Shown in pieces: positions 7,676 through 15,972 of a stretch of 64,000 nucleotides of DNA. Positions within the stretch are counted from its first letter, which is position 1, and each line of letters opens with the position of its first letter. Origin of the DNA: Alsobacter metallidurans (GTDB lineage Bacteria > Pseudomonadota > Alphaproteobacteria > Rhizobiales > Beijerinckiaceae); the NCBI RefSeq assembly GCF_014636935.1, contig NZ_BMES01000002.1, positions 434,001 to 498,000 on the forward strand. The letters run 5' to 3'. A program made the position numbers and the translations under genes. The notes under the pieces are model-generated. The model worked only from the letters and a program-made list of their open reading frames with translations. It was not told the DNA's origin and searched no databases.

Positions 7676-8926
7676 ATGAAGTTTTCCGCCCTCACCCTTT
7701 TGCGCCAGGCGCTCAGCGGCAACACCGGCTGGCCCGAGCAATGGCGCTCCCCGGAGCCGAAGGCGAGCTACGACGCCGTGATCGTCGGCGCCGGCGGCCA
7801 CGGGCTGGCGACGGCCTACTACATGGCCAAGGAACACGGCATGCGTAACATCGCCGTGGTCGAGAAGGGCTGGCTTGGCGGCGGCAACACCGGGCGCAAC
7901 ACCACCATCATCCGCTCCAACTATCTGTGGGAAGAGAGCCAGGGCCTCTACGAGCACGCGCTGAAGCTCTGGGAAGGGCTGTCGCAGGAACTCAACTACA
8001 ACGTCATGTACTCGCCCCGCGGCGTCATGATGCTGGCCCACAACACGCACGACGTGCAGGTCTTCAAGCGCCACGTCCATGCCAACCGCCTGCAGGGCAT
8101 CGATAACGAGTGGCTGACGCCCGAGCAGGCGAAGGACTTCTGCCCGCTGCTGAACATATCGAAGGACATCCGTTACCCCATCGTCGGCGCCGCCCTGCAA
8201 CGGCGCGGCGGCACCGCCCGGCATGACGCCGTGGCGTGGGGCTACGCCCGCGGCGCCTCCGCGATGGGCGTCGACATCATCCAGAACTGCGAGGTCACGG
8301 GCATCGACCGCGACCCGAGCGGCGCGGTGTCGGGCCTTCAAACGAGCCGCGGTCCGATCAGGACGAAGCGCGTCGGCGTGGTCGCGGCCGGCCACACCAG
8401 CGTGGTGATGGGCATGGCGGGCGTGCGCATGCCGCTGGAGAGCTACCCCCTGCAGGCGCTCGTGTCAGAGCCCGTGAAGCCGGCCATGTCCTGCGTGGTG
8501 ATGAGCAACACCATCCACGCCTACATGTCGCAATCCGACAAGGGCGAGATGGTGATCGGCGCCGGCACGGACGCCTACACGTCCTATTCGCAGACCGGCG
8601 GGCTCCACATCTCGTCGCACACGCTGGACGCCATCTGCGAGCTGTTCCCGCCCGTGCGGCGCCTGCGCATGCTGCGCAACTGGGGTGGCATCGTCGACGT
8701 CACGCCGGATCGCTCGCCCATCATCGGCAAGACCCCCGTGCCGGGGCTGTTCGTGAATTGCGGCTGGGGCACCGGCGGCTTCAAGGCGACCCCGGGCTCC
8801 GGCAACGTCTTCGCCCACACGGTCGCGACCGGCGAGCCTCACCCCATCAACGCCGGCTTCACGCTGGACCGCTTCCGCACCGGCCGGCTCATCGACGAAG
8901 CCGCCGCCGCCGCCGTGGCGCACTGA
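7676..8926 (+). CDS. soxB: sarcosine oxidase subunit beta
   Basis: The catalytic FAD/FMN subunit of heterotetrameric sarcosine oxidase. The complex oxidises N-methylglycine to glycine, passing the methyl carbon to tetrahydrofolate (5,10-methylene-THF) or releasing formaldehyde, with H2O2 formed. The 416-residue protein has an N-terminal dinucleotide fold (DAVIVGAGGHGLATAYY, about residues 33-49). It also has the diagnostic GGNTGRNTTIIRSNYLWEE block and the C-terminal WGGIVDVTPDRSPIIGKTP and NCGWGTGGFKATPGSG FAD-closing motifs. The start MKFSALTLLRQAL is the family start; earlier in-frame codons are ignored. It is first in the order soxB-soxD-soxA-soxG. The 250-base upstream gap should contain the promoter, but I see no clear box. 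Confidence 0.97.
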   Translation: MKFSALTLLRQALSGNTGWPEQWRSPEPKASYDAVIVGAGGHGLATAYYMAKEHGMRNIAVVEKGWLGGGNTGRNTTIIRSNYLWEESQGLYEHALKLWEGLSQELNYNVMYSPRGVMMLAHNTHDVQVFKRHVHANRLQGIDNEWLTPEQAKDFCPLLNISKDIRYPIVGAALQRRGGTARHDAVAWGYARGASAMGVDIIQNCEVTGIDRDPSGAVSGLQTSRGPIRTKRVGVVAAGHTSVVMGMAGVRMPLESYPLQALVSEPVKPAMSCVVMSNTIHAYMSQSDKGEMVIGAGTDAYTSYSQTGGLHISSHTLDAICELFPPVRRLRMLRNWGGIVDVTPDRSPIIGKTPVPGLFVNCGWGTGGFKATPGSGNVFAHTVATGEPHPINAGFTLDRFRTGRLIDEAAAAAVAH

Positions 8927-8937
8927 AAGACCCGTTC

Positions 8938-9243
8938 ATGCTGCTGATCCGTTGCCCGGTCTGCGAGATGGACCGCCCCGAACTCGAGTTCCGCTATGGC
9001 GGCGAGGCCCATGTGGCGCGCCCGCTGGACCCCTCGTCGGTCTCCGACCAGGACTGGGCCGAGTACCTCTATTTCCGCTCCAACCCGAGGGGCGTCCACG
9101 CCGAGCGCTGGCGCCATACCTCCGGCTGCGGCCGCTTCTTCAACGCCATCCGGCACACCGTGACCGACCGCATCCTGGCCACCTACAAGGCCGGCGAACC
9201 GAAGCCCGACCTCGCGACGCTCACCGGGGAGACCGGGCGATGA
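8938..9243 (+). CDS. soxD: sarcosine oxidase subunit delta
   Basis: A 101-residue zinc-binding structural subunit of heterotetrameric sarcosine oxidase. It begins MLLIRCPVCEMDRPELEF with Cys6 and Cys9. It continues with the family's YLYFRSNPRGVHAERWRH and GCGRFFNAIRHT segments, which supply further Zn ligands and contacts to the other subunits. It lies 11 bases after soxB. Before soxA there is a 208-base gap filled largely by a 79-nt structured repeat, so soxA lies in the same orientation but separated by a hairpin-rich spacer. Confidence 0.96.
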   Translation: MLLIRCPVCEMDRPELEFRYGGEAHVARPLDPSSVSDQDWAEYLYFRSNPRGVHAERWRHTSGCGRFFNAIRHTVTDRILATYKAGEPKPDLATLTGETGR

Positions 9244-9333
9244 TGGCGCTCACGCGCGAGGCGCGCACCCTCCCCGTGCTTGCGAGCAGCGCAGCCACAA
9301 AGCAGTCGACGGGGACGAGCTTGCATCCCTCCA

Positions 9334-9412
9334 CCGTCATCCCCGGGCTCGTCCCGGGGATCCACGCGCTGGGCTCCGGCGTGGATGGCCGGGGCAAGCC
9401 CGGCCATGACGG
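9334..9412. repeat. 79-nt four-arm palindromic repeat, copy A
   Basis: One of five copies of a 79-base element in the window. It starts CCGTCAT and ends ATGACGG, which pair. Between them three inverted repeats follow one another without unpaired bases: CCCCGGG/CCCGGGG, ATCCACGC/GCGTGGAT and GGCCGGG/CCCGGCC. Folded, it would be a perfect four-way junction. This copy lies between soxD and soxA. Confidence 0.92.
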
Positions 9413-9451
9413 CGAAGAGCCGGGCCAACAGATCCACAAAGGCCTCCGCGC

Positions 9452-12430
9452 ATGACCCAGCCTTTCCGCACCGCCGCGGGCGGGCATGTCGACCGGGCGC
9501 GCGCCATCCCGTTCACGTTCGACGGCAAGAGCTACACCGGCCATGCCGGCGATACGCTCGCGTCCGCGCTGCTGGCCAATGGCGTCGCCCTCATGGGCCG
9601 CTCGTTCAAGTATCACCGCCCGCGCGGCGTGCTGGGCGCTGGAGCCGAGGAGCCCAACGCGCTGGTGAGCGTGTCGCGCGGCGGCGGGCGTTTTACGCCC
9701 AACCTGCGCGCCACCCAGGTTGAGCTCTATGAAGGCCTCGTCGCCGAGAGCCAGAACCGCTGGCCATCGCTCGCGGTGGACGTCGGCGAAGTCAACAATC
9801 TCGTTCCGCCGGGCGTGTTTAGCGCCGGTTTCTACTACAAGACATTCATGGCGCCGGCCGGAGCCTGGAAAGGCGTCTACGAGCCGTTCATCCGCAAGGC
9901 GGCGGGGCTCGGGGTCGTGCCCCGGGAGCCGGATCCCGACCACTACACCCACCGCTACGCCTTTTGCGACGTGCTCGTGGTGGGCGCCGGCGCGGCCGGG
10001 CTCGCGGCGGCGCTGGCCGCCTCCGAGGGCGGCGCGCGCGTCATCGTCGCGGACGAGAACCCCGCCATGGGCGGCGGGCTGCTCGACGAGCCCGATCTCG
10101 CCATCGACGGCCAGCCCGCCGCCGCATGGGCGGCGCAAGCCGTGGCCACGCTGGTGGCCCGAACCAACGTGACCCTGCTCACCCGCACCCAGGCTTTCGG
10201 CTACTACGCCCAGAATTTCGTTGGCCTCGCCCAGCGCCTGACCGACCATCTCGCCGCCCTGCCCGCCCATGCGCCGCGCGAGCGGATGTGGAAGCTGCGC
10301 GCCGGCCGGGTCGTGTTGGCGACCGGCGCCATCGAGCAGCCGCTGGTTTTCCCGGACAATGACCGGCCCGGGATCATGCTGGCGGGCGCGGCGCGGACCT
10401 ACCTCAACCGCTATGGCGTGAAACCCGGCGACCATGCCGTGGTGTTCACCGTGGATGACAGCGGCTACGCCGCCGCGCTCGACCTCGCCCGCGCGGGCGT
10501 CGCCATCGCGGCTGTCGTGGACGTGCGGCCCGAGCCGGGCGAGGCCGCCGCGCTCGCCGCAAACGCGGCGGCGCTGCGGGTGCTGAGCGCGTCGGTGATT
10601 ACCGGAACGAGCGGTCGCCTGCGCGTGTCGGGCGCCGAGATCGGCAAGGTGGGCCCGGACGGAACGGTGCGTCCCGTGGAGCGCATCGCTTGCGATTGCG
10701 TGCTGATGGCCGGCGGCTGGGTTCCGGCCGTGCACCTGTTCTCGCAATCACGCGGCAAGCTGCGCTTTGACGACGCGCGCGGGATCTACCTGCCGGGCGA
10801 ACCCGCGCAGGCGCAGCTTTCCGTCGGCGCCTGCAACGGCGCCTTCGGGATCGCGGCGGCGTTGGCCGAAGGCTTCGCGGCCGGCGGCGCAGGTGCGGCT
10901 CCGGCCGTCTCGGGCGAGATCGCACCCATGGGCGGCGGCTTCCAGGGTGCCGTCCCGCACCACCGCGATCCGCAAAAGGTGAAGGCCTTCGTCGACTTCC
11001 AGAACGACGTCACCGCCAAGGACATCCGGCTCGCCGTGCGGGAAGGCTTTCGCTCCATCGAGCACGTGAAGCGCTACACCACCAACGGCATGGCGACGGA
11101 CCAGGGCAAGACGTCCAACATGAACGGGCTGGCGATCGCGGCCGGCGCGCTGGACAAGCCCGTGCCGCAGGTGGGCCTCACCACCTTCCGGGCGCCCTAC
11201 ACGCCCGTGACCTTCGGCAGCTTCGCGGGCCACTCGCGCGACCACCTGTTCGACCCTGTCCGCAAAACCGCGACGCACGCCTGGGCGCAGGCCAACGGCG
11301 CGGTGTTCGAGGACGTCGGGCTCTGGAAGCGCGCCTGGTATTTTCCCAAACCGGGCGAGACCATGCACGCCGCCGTGGCGCGCGAGTGCCGCACTGTGCG
11401 CGACACCGGCGGCGTCTTCGACGCCTCCACGCTGGGCAAGATCGAGGTGGTCGGCCCGGACGCGGCCGAGTTCATGAACCGGCTCTACACCAACCCGTGG
11501 ACCAAGCTGGAGCCCGGCCGCTGCCGCTACGGCCTGATGCTGAACGAGCAGGGCTTCGTGATCGACGACGGCGTGATCGGCCGCCTCGCGCCTGACCGCT
11601 TCCACGTCACCACCACGACGGGCGGCGCGCCGCGCGTGCTCGCCCACATGGAGGACTACCTCCAGACCGAGTTCACCGACCTCAAGGTCTGGCTCACCTC
11701 CACCACCGAGCAGTGGGCCGTGATCGCCGTGCAGGGCCCCAACGCCCGGCGCGTGCTGCAGCCTCTGGTGGACGGGATCGACATCTCGCGCGAAGCCATG
11801 CCGCACATGAGCCTGCGCGAGGGCCGCATCTGCGGCGTGCCCACGCGGCTGTTCCGCGTGAGCTTCACGGGCGAGCTCGGCTTCGAGGTCAACGTGCCGG
11901 CCGACCATGGCCTCGCGGCCTGGGAGGCGATCTGGGCCGAGAGCCAGCGCTACGGCATGGCCGCCTATGGCACCGAGAGCATGCACGTGCTGCGCGCCGA
12001 GAAGGGCTTCATCATCGTCGGCCAGGAGACGGACGGCACCGTGACGCCCAACGACCTTGGCCTCGACTGGGCGATCGGCAAGCTGAAGCCCGACTTCGTC
12101 GGCAAGCGCTCGCTGACCCGGCCCGACATGCTGAAAGCCGACCGCAAGCAGCTCGTCGGCCTGCTCACGGCCGACCCGGCCGCCGTGCTGGAGGAAGGCG
12201 CGCAGATCACCGCCGAGGCGACGCCCATCCGCGGCCGTCCGGCGCTGGGCCACGTGACGTCGTCCTATGCGAGCCCGGCCGCCGGCCGCTCCATCGCGAT
12301 GGCGTTGGTCGCGGGCGGACGCGCCCGCATGGGCGAAACGGTGTTCATCCCCATGCCGGCCGGCCCGATCGCCGCCCAGGTGTGCGAGCCCATCTTCCAC
12401 GACAAGGACGGGAGCCGCCTCGATGGCTGA
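9452..12430 (+). CDS. soxA: sarcosine oxidase subunit alpha
   Basis: The large 992-residue subunit. The N-terminal about 100 residues form a 2Fe-2S-ferredoxin-like domain without the cluster cysteines (GDTLASALLANGVALMGRSF). Residues about 165-500 form a pyridine-nucleotide-disulfide-oxidoreductase-type domain (LVVGAGAAGLAAALAAS), which in the family binds NAD+. From about residue 600 to the end lies a GcvT / aminomethyltransferase domain (GVFDASTLGKIEVVGPDAAEF, then GELGFEVNVPADH), the tetrahydrofolate site where the methyl group is captured. The length matches known SoxA (about 970-1000). The stop overlaps the soxG start by 8 bases. It is separated from soxD by a structured repeat, which may set its expression level. 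Confidence 0.97.
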   Translation: MTQPFRTAAGGHVDRARAIPFTFDGKSYTGHAGDTLASALLANGVALMGRSFKYHRPRGVLGAGAEEPNALVSVSRGGGRFTPNLRATQVELYEGLVAESQNRWPSLAVDVGEVNNLVPPGVFSAGFYYKTFMAPAGAWKGVYEPFIRKAAGLGVVPREPDPDHYTHRYAFCDVLVVGAGAAGLAAALAASEGGARVIVADENPAMGGGLLDEPDLAIDGQPAAAWAAQAVATLVARTNVTLLTRTQAFGYYAQNFVGLAQRLTDHLAALPAHAPRERMWKLRAGRVVLATGAIEQPLVFPDNDRPGIMLAGAARTYLNRYGVKPGDHAVVFTVDDSGYAAALDLARAGVAIAAVVDVRPEPGEAAALAANAAALRVLSASVITGTSGRLRVSGAEIGKVGPDGTVRPVERIACDCVLMAGGWVPAVHLFSQSRGKLRFDDARGIYLPGEPAQAQLSVGACNGAFGIAAALAEGFAAGGAGAAPAVSGEIAPMGGGFQGAVPHHRDPQKVKAFVDFQNDVTAKDIRLAVREGFRSIEHVKRYTTNGMATDQGKTSNMNGLAIAAGALDKPVPQVGLTTFRAPYTPVTFGSFAGHSRDHLFDPVRKTATHAWAQANGAVFEDVGLWKRAWYFPKPGETMHAAVARECRTVRDTGGVFDASTLGKIEVVGPDAAEFMNRLYTNPWTKLEPGRCRYGLMLNEQGFVIDDGVIGRLAPDRFHVTTTTGGAPRVLAHMEDYLQTEFTDLKVWLTSTTEQWAVIAVQGPNARRVLQPLVDGIDISREAMPHMSLREGRICGVPTRLFRVSFTGELGFEVNVPADHGLAAWEAIWAESQRYGMAAYGTESMHVLRAEKGFIIVGQETDGTVTPNDLGLDWAIGKLKPDFVGKRSLTRPDMLKADRKQLVGLLTADPAAVLEEGAQITAEATPIRGRPALGHVTSSYASPAAGRSIAMALVAGGRARMGETVFIPMPAGPIAAQVCEPIFHDKDGSRLDG

Positions 12431-13004
12431 TCATTCCGCCGCTGCACGGCGTGCCTCGCCCTTCGCCGAGTTCCCGGCCGACTGGGGCCCGACGGTCGCC
12501 GGCCTGCGCCTGTCCGAAGGCGGCCCCGCCGCCCGCTTCATCCTGCGCGGGACGGACGCTGTCGCGGTGGCATCGGGCGCCTTCGGCGTCGCGATCCCGA
12601 CCACGCCGCTGCGCGCCGCCGCCGGCGCGGGCCGCGCCGCGCTCTGGCTCGGCCCGGACGAATGGCTGCTGCTCGGCCCCGCCGGAGAGGCGGACGCCCT
12701 TGCGGCGTCGCTGGCCGCGGCGCTCGCCGACGTCCCGCACAGCCTCGTGGACGTCTCGCATCGCCAGACCGGCCTCGTGCTGGAAGGCCCCGGCGCGGCG
12801 CTGGCGCTGAACGCCGCCGTGCCGCTGGACCTGTCGCTCGCGGCCTTTCCCGTGGGCATGGCGGCGCGCACCATCTTCGAAAAGGCCGAGATCGTGCTGT
12901 GGCGCACCGATCCGGAGCGCTTCCACGTGGAAGTCTGGCGCTCCTTCGCGCCCTATGTGCGCGAGCTGCTCGACATCGTCCGGCGCGAGAACGCCGTGGC
13001 GTAG
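12423..13004 (+). CDS. soxG: sarcosine oxidase subunit gamma
   Basis: A 193-residue subunit with a truncated GcvT-like fold that completes the sarcosine oxidase heterotetramer. It starts MADHSAAARRASPFAEFPAD inside the last codons of soxA. It shows the family's WLGPDEWLLLGPAGE and LVDVSHRQTGLVLEGPGA segments, and SFAPYVRELLDIV at the C-terminus. It is the last gene of the sox operon, convergent with leuD only 3 bases away, so termination must occur within the neighbouring gene. No glyA, folD or purU follows, unlike many sarcosine or betaine operons. Confidence 0.95.
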   Translation: MADHSAAARRASPFAEFPADWGPTVAGLRLSEGGPAARFILRGTDAVAVASGAFGVAIPTTPLRAAAGAGRAALWLGPDEWLLLGPAGEADALAASLAAALADVPHSLVDVSHRQTGLVLEGPGAALALNAAVPLDLSLAAFPVGMAARTIFEKAEIVLWRTDPERFHVEVWRSFAPYVRELLDIVRRENAVA

Positions 13005-13007
13005 CGC

Positions 13008-13622
13008 TCAGTCGCCCGGCGCCAGCCCCGCCCACGGCCGCGCGGCCGCGTCGCGCTCGCGAAACCGCGCGATGGCGGGTCGCTCGGCCAGCGTCAGGTC
13101 GATGTCGTCCCAGCCGTTAAGAAGCTGCGTCTTCCACACCGGGTCGATCGCGAAAGCCACGACGAGGTTGCCGGCCGTCACGGTCTGCGCCGCGAGGTCG
13201 ACGCGCAGCGCCCGCCCGTCCTCCACCCAGGCCGAGCCCAGCAGCGCCTCGGCGTCCTCCTCGGACACCCGCGCCGGCAGGAGCCCGTTCTTCACCGCGT
13301 TGGACGCGAAGATGTCGCCGAAACTCGGCGCGATCACGCAGCGCACGCCAAAATCCGCCAGCGCATAGACGGCCGCCTCGCGCGACGAGCCGCAGCCGAA
13401 ATTGCGCCGCGCCACCAGCACGGCCGCGCCCGCCCGGCGCGGATCGTCCAGCGGATTGGCGACCGGCCCCTCCGGCCCTTCCCGCATGTCGTGCAGCAAA
13501 AACGGCCCGTACCCCTCCGAGCGCGGTCGCTTCATGAACCGCGCCGGGATCAGCTGGTCGGTGTCCACATTGGCCAGCGCCAGCGGAATGGCAGGCGTTT
13601 CCAGCGAGTCGAACGGCTTCAT
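13008..13622 (-). CDS. leuD: 3-isopropylmalate dehydratase-type small subunit (LeuD family)
   Basis: A 204-residue swivelling domain of an aconitase-superfamily hydro-lyase. It shows VDTDQLIPARFMKRP, the substrate-loop NFGCGSSREAAVYAL and the C-terminal LLNGWDDIDLTL of LeuD. It starts within the leuC stop (ATGA overlap). Together with the large subunit it hydrates and dehydrates a substituted maleate or malate; in leucine synthesis this is isopropylmalate isomerisation. Its position opposite a GntR-regulated catabolic operon, with no leuA or leuB nearby, suggests a paralogue used for a degradative hydration, for example of an alkyl-substituted maleate. That specificity is inference; the family call is firm. 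Confidence 0.92.
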   Translation of the reverse strand: MKPFDSLETPAIPLALANVDTDQLIPARFMKRPRSEGYGPFLLHDMREGPEGPVANPLDDPRRAGAAVLVARRNFGCGSSREAAVYALADFGVRCVIAPSFGDIFASNAVKNGLLPARVSEEDAEALLGSAWVEDGRALRVDLAAQTVTAGNLVVAFAIDPVWKTQLLNGWDDIDLTLAERPAIARFRERDAAARPWAGLAPGD

Positions 13623-15049
13623 CCCACGACCTCCCGCCCGGCCAAAAGCGCGCGCGCATCCGTCAGCCGCCCCGTCACTGCGGCGGCCGCCACCATGGCG
13701 GGCGACATCAGGTGCGTGCGCGATCCCGGCCCCTGCCGGCCTTTGAAGTTGCGGTTGGTCGTGGAGGCGCAGCGCTCGCCCGCCGGCACGATGTCGCCGT
13801 TCATGCCCACGCACATGGAGCAGCCGGATTCCACCCATTCGAGCCCGGCCTCGCGGAAGATGCGGTCGAGTCCCTCCTCCTCGGCCTGGCGCTTCACGGC
13901 CGAGGAACCCGGCGACACCAGCCCCGGCGCGGCCGCCTTGCGTCCGGCCAGCACGGCCGCGGCGGCGCGCAGGTCCTCGATGCGGCTGTTGGTGCACGAG
14001 CCGATGAACACGCGGTCGATGCGGATCTCGTCCAGCCGCATGCCGGCGCGCAGATCCATATAGGCCAGCGCGTCGCGCACCGCCTGGGCCCGCCCCTCGT
14101 CGGCGATGCGCGCGGGGTCGGGCACGGTGGCGTCGATGGGCGCGGCGTGCTCGGGGCTCACCCCCCATGTCACCGTCGGGGCGATCTCGACGCCCGAAAA
14201 CGAAGCCTCCCGGTCGAACGCCGCGTCCGGGTCGCTCGCCAGCTCGCGCCAGTCCTCGGCGGCGGCGTCGAACGCCGCCCCCTGCGGCGCGAAGGGTCGC
14301 CCGCGCAGCCACGCGAAGGTCGTCTCGTCCGGCGCCACCAGCCCCAGCCGGCCGCCCGATTCGATGGACAGGTTGCACAGCGTCATGCGCCCCTCCATCG
14401 AGAGCGCCCGCACGGCCGAGCCCGCATATTCGATTGCGCAGCCCTGCGCCCCGTCCGCGCCGATGCGCGCGATGATGGTCAGCGCCACGTCCTTGGCGGT
14501 GATCCCGGGCCCGAGTGGCCCGTCCACGACGATGCGCATTCGGTGCGGCCGCTTTTGCCAGAGCGTCTGCGTCATCAGCACATGCGCGACCTCGGACGCC
14601 CCGATGCCGAACGCGAAGGCCCCGAAGGCGCCGTGCGTGGAGGTGTGGCTGTCGCCGCACACCACCGTCAGCCCGGGCAGCGTCAAGCCCTGCTCCGGGA
14701 TGGCGACATGCACGATGCCCTGGCGCGGATCCCGCAGCCCGATCAGCCGAAGGCCGTGCCGGGCCGTGTTGGCCGACAACTGGTCCAGCATGCGGGCGAT
14801 CTCCGGATTGGCGACGCTTCCGTCCCGCCCGCGCGTCGGCGCGTAGTGGTCCGCGATGCCGAACGTCAGCTCCGGATGCGCCACGCCGGCGCCACGCTTC
14901 GCCAGCTGGTCGAACGCGTGGAAGCTGCCCTCGTGCAAGAGGTGCCGGTCGATCCACAGCAGCGAGGTCCCGTCCTCGCGCGTCGTGATCGCGTGCGCGT
15001 CCCACAGCTTGTCAATGATGGTCCTGTTTTCGGGGGGGGTCCTGGCCAC
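13619..15049 (-). CDS. leuC: 3-isopropylmalate dehydratase-type large subunit (LeuC family)
   Basis: A 476-residue aconitase-family large subunit carrying a [4Fe-4S] cluster. Motifs are CGDSHTSTHGAFGAFAFGIG, the first cluster Cys in FIGSCTNSRIEDLR, and the Cys pair in GCSMCVGMN, followed by PAGERCASTTNRNFKGRQG. The start is placed at GTG 15049, giving VARTPPENRTIIDKLWDAH close to the usual LeuC N-terminus; a TTG at 15088 would add 13 residues. A run of eight C residues lies in codons 4-6, but the frame stays coherent. It is coupled to leuD and divergent from the gntR gene. Genuine leucine-pathway LeuCD cannot be excluded, but the setting favours a catabolic hydratase. Confidence 0.92.
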   Translation of the reverse strand: MARTPPENRTIIDKLWDAHAITTREDGTSLLWIDRHLLHEGSFHAFDQLAKRGAGVAHPELTFGIADHYAPTRGRDGSVANPEIARMLDQLSANTARHGLRLIGLRDPRQGIVHVAIPEQGLTLPGLTVVCGDSHTSTHGAFGAFAFGIGASEVAHVLMTQTLWQKRPHRMRIVVDGPLGPGITAKDVALTIIARIGADGAQGCAIEYAGSAVRALSMEGRMTLCNLSIESGGRLGLVAPDETTFAWLRGRPFAPQGAAFDAAAEDWRELASDPDAAFDREASFSGVEIAPTVTWGVSPEHAAPIDATVPDPARIADEGRAQAVRDALAYMDLRAGMRLDEIRIDRVFIGSCTNSRIEDLRAAAAVLAGRKAAAPGLVSPGSSAVKRQAEEEGLDRIFREAGLEWVESGCSMCVGMNGDIVPAGERCASTTNRNFKGRQGPGSRTHLMSPAMVAAAAVTGRLTDARALLAGREVVG

Positions 15050-15094
15050 TGCAGCTGCCTTTTTCACCGCCACGACGCTGCCCGCCAAACGGGC

Positions 15095-15128
15095 TTGACG
15101 GCTCCATGTTGTATCATACTGTAGACAA
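15095..15128. promoter_or_regulatory. divergent promoter / GntR operator candidate between leuC and gntR
   Basis: On the plus strand TTGACG (15095-15100) precedes TACTGT (15117-15122) by 16 bases, a plausible -35/-10 pair. Overlapping it is an imperfect inverted repeat TTGTAT (15109-15114), 8 bases, AGACAA (15123-15128), resembling the TAGAC/GTCTA-type sites of GntR/HutC regulators. Autoregulation by the adjacent regulator and control of leuCD are inferred. Confidence 0.42.
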
Positions 15129-15153
15129 TTAGAAGTCCTATCGTGAGGCGATC

Positions 15154-15972
15154 TTGGCTGGCGTGGACGTGCCCAAGGCCCGGCAGGTTTATCTGGTGCT
15201 GCGCGAGCGGATCGCCAGCGGCGGCCTGCATTCGGGCGATGTCCTGCCGGGCGAGCAGGCGCTCGCGGCCGAGCACAACGTCTCGCGCATCACAGTCCGC
15301 AAGGCGCTGGCCGAGCTTGAGCGCGAGGGCATGGTGGACCGCCGCCGCGGCGCCGGCACCTTCGTGCGCCTCGCCGCCGCCCCCAAGCCCGTTGTCGCCG
15401 ACATCGCGGACGTGCTCAGCAACCTCGTCGCGATGGGTCGCGGCACGGACGTTCGCCTCCTCGCCTTTGGGTACGGCGAACCGGCCTCGGCCGTCGCCGA
15501 GGCGCTGCGGCTCGCGCCCGGCGAACGCGCGCAGCGCTCCGTGCGGGTGCGCATGGTGGACGGCGAGCCCTTTTCTCACCTCACCACGCACGTGCCCGAA
15601 CGCATCGGCGTCACCTATTCGGAAGCGGAGCTCGCCTCCCGCCCCCTGCTCGCCTTGCTGGAGCGCTCGGGCGTCGAGGTCGACCGCGCCACGCAGGAGA
15701 TCGGCGCCGTGCTGGCGACGCCCGACGTGGCGGCGGCGCTGAACATCGACATTGGCTCCGCCCTGATCGCGCTGACACGCGTCGTCTACGACGCCGAAGG
15801 CCGCGGCGTGGAGCATCTGGCCGCGCTCTACCGGCCGGATCGCTACGCGTTCCGCATGGATCTGGAGCGCACCGGCGCCGACGACGGCCGGCGCTGGTCG
15901 CCCGCCACGGGCGAGCATCAATCAACGAAGCGGAGCCGAAGCGCCCGCAAGCACGAGGGGAAGGCACAATGA
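15154..15972 (+). CDS. GntR-family (HutC/FarR subfamily) transcriptional regulator
   Basis: A 272-residue regulator. Residues about 8-72 form the GntR winged helix (YLVLRERIASGGLHSGDVLP, then ALAAEHNVSRITVRKAL and the GAGTFV wing). Residues about 90-245 form a UTRA ligand-binding domain, with RVRMVDGEPFSHLTTHVPE and the ALIALTRVVYDAEGRGVEHL strands. It starts with TTG at 15154 after a GAGG box. The tail from about residue 246 is basic and probably disordered. The stop overlaps the ATG of the substrate-binding protein gene, so the regulator is the first gene of the import/catabolic operon. It probably releases its operator when it binds the imported compound or a product; UTRA domains often bind small organic acids or imidazole and hydantoin-like compounds. 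Confidence 0.93.
   Translation: MAGVDVPKARQVYLVLRERIASGGLHSGDVLPGEQALAAEHNVSRITVRKALAELEREGMVDRRRGAGTFVRLAAAPKPVVADIADVLSNLVAMGRGTDVRLLAFGYGEPASAVAEALRLAPGERAQRSVRVRMVDGEPFSHLTTHVPERIGVTYSEAELASRPLLALLERSGVEVDRATQEIGAVLATPDVAAALNIDIGSALIALTRVVYDAEGRGVEHLAALYRPDRYAFRMDLERTGADDGRRWSPATGEHQSTKRSRSARKHEGKAQ

Noticed and set aside
13008-15005. A 665-codon minus-strand frame that looks like a fusion ending in LeuD
   Set aside because: The upstream part is a shifted reading of leuC; the true leuC frame contains the cluster cysteines. leuD starts independently at 13622.
15032-15039. Run of eight G (C on the leuC strand) near the leuC start as a possible frameshift
   Set aside because: The frame across the run gives ARTPPENRTIIDKLWDAH, which continues smoothly into conserved LeuC sequence, so no shift is indicated.
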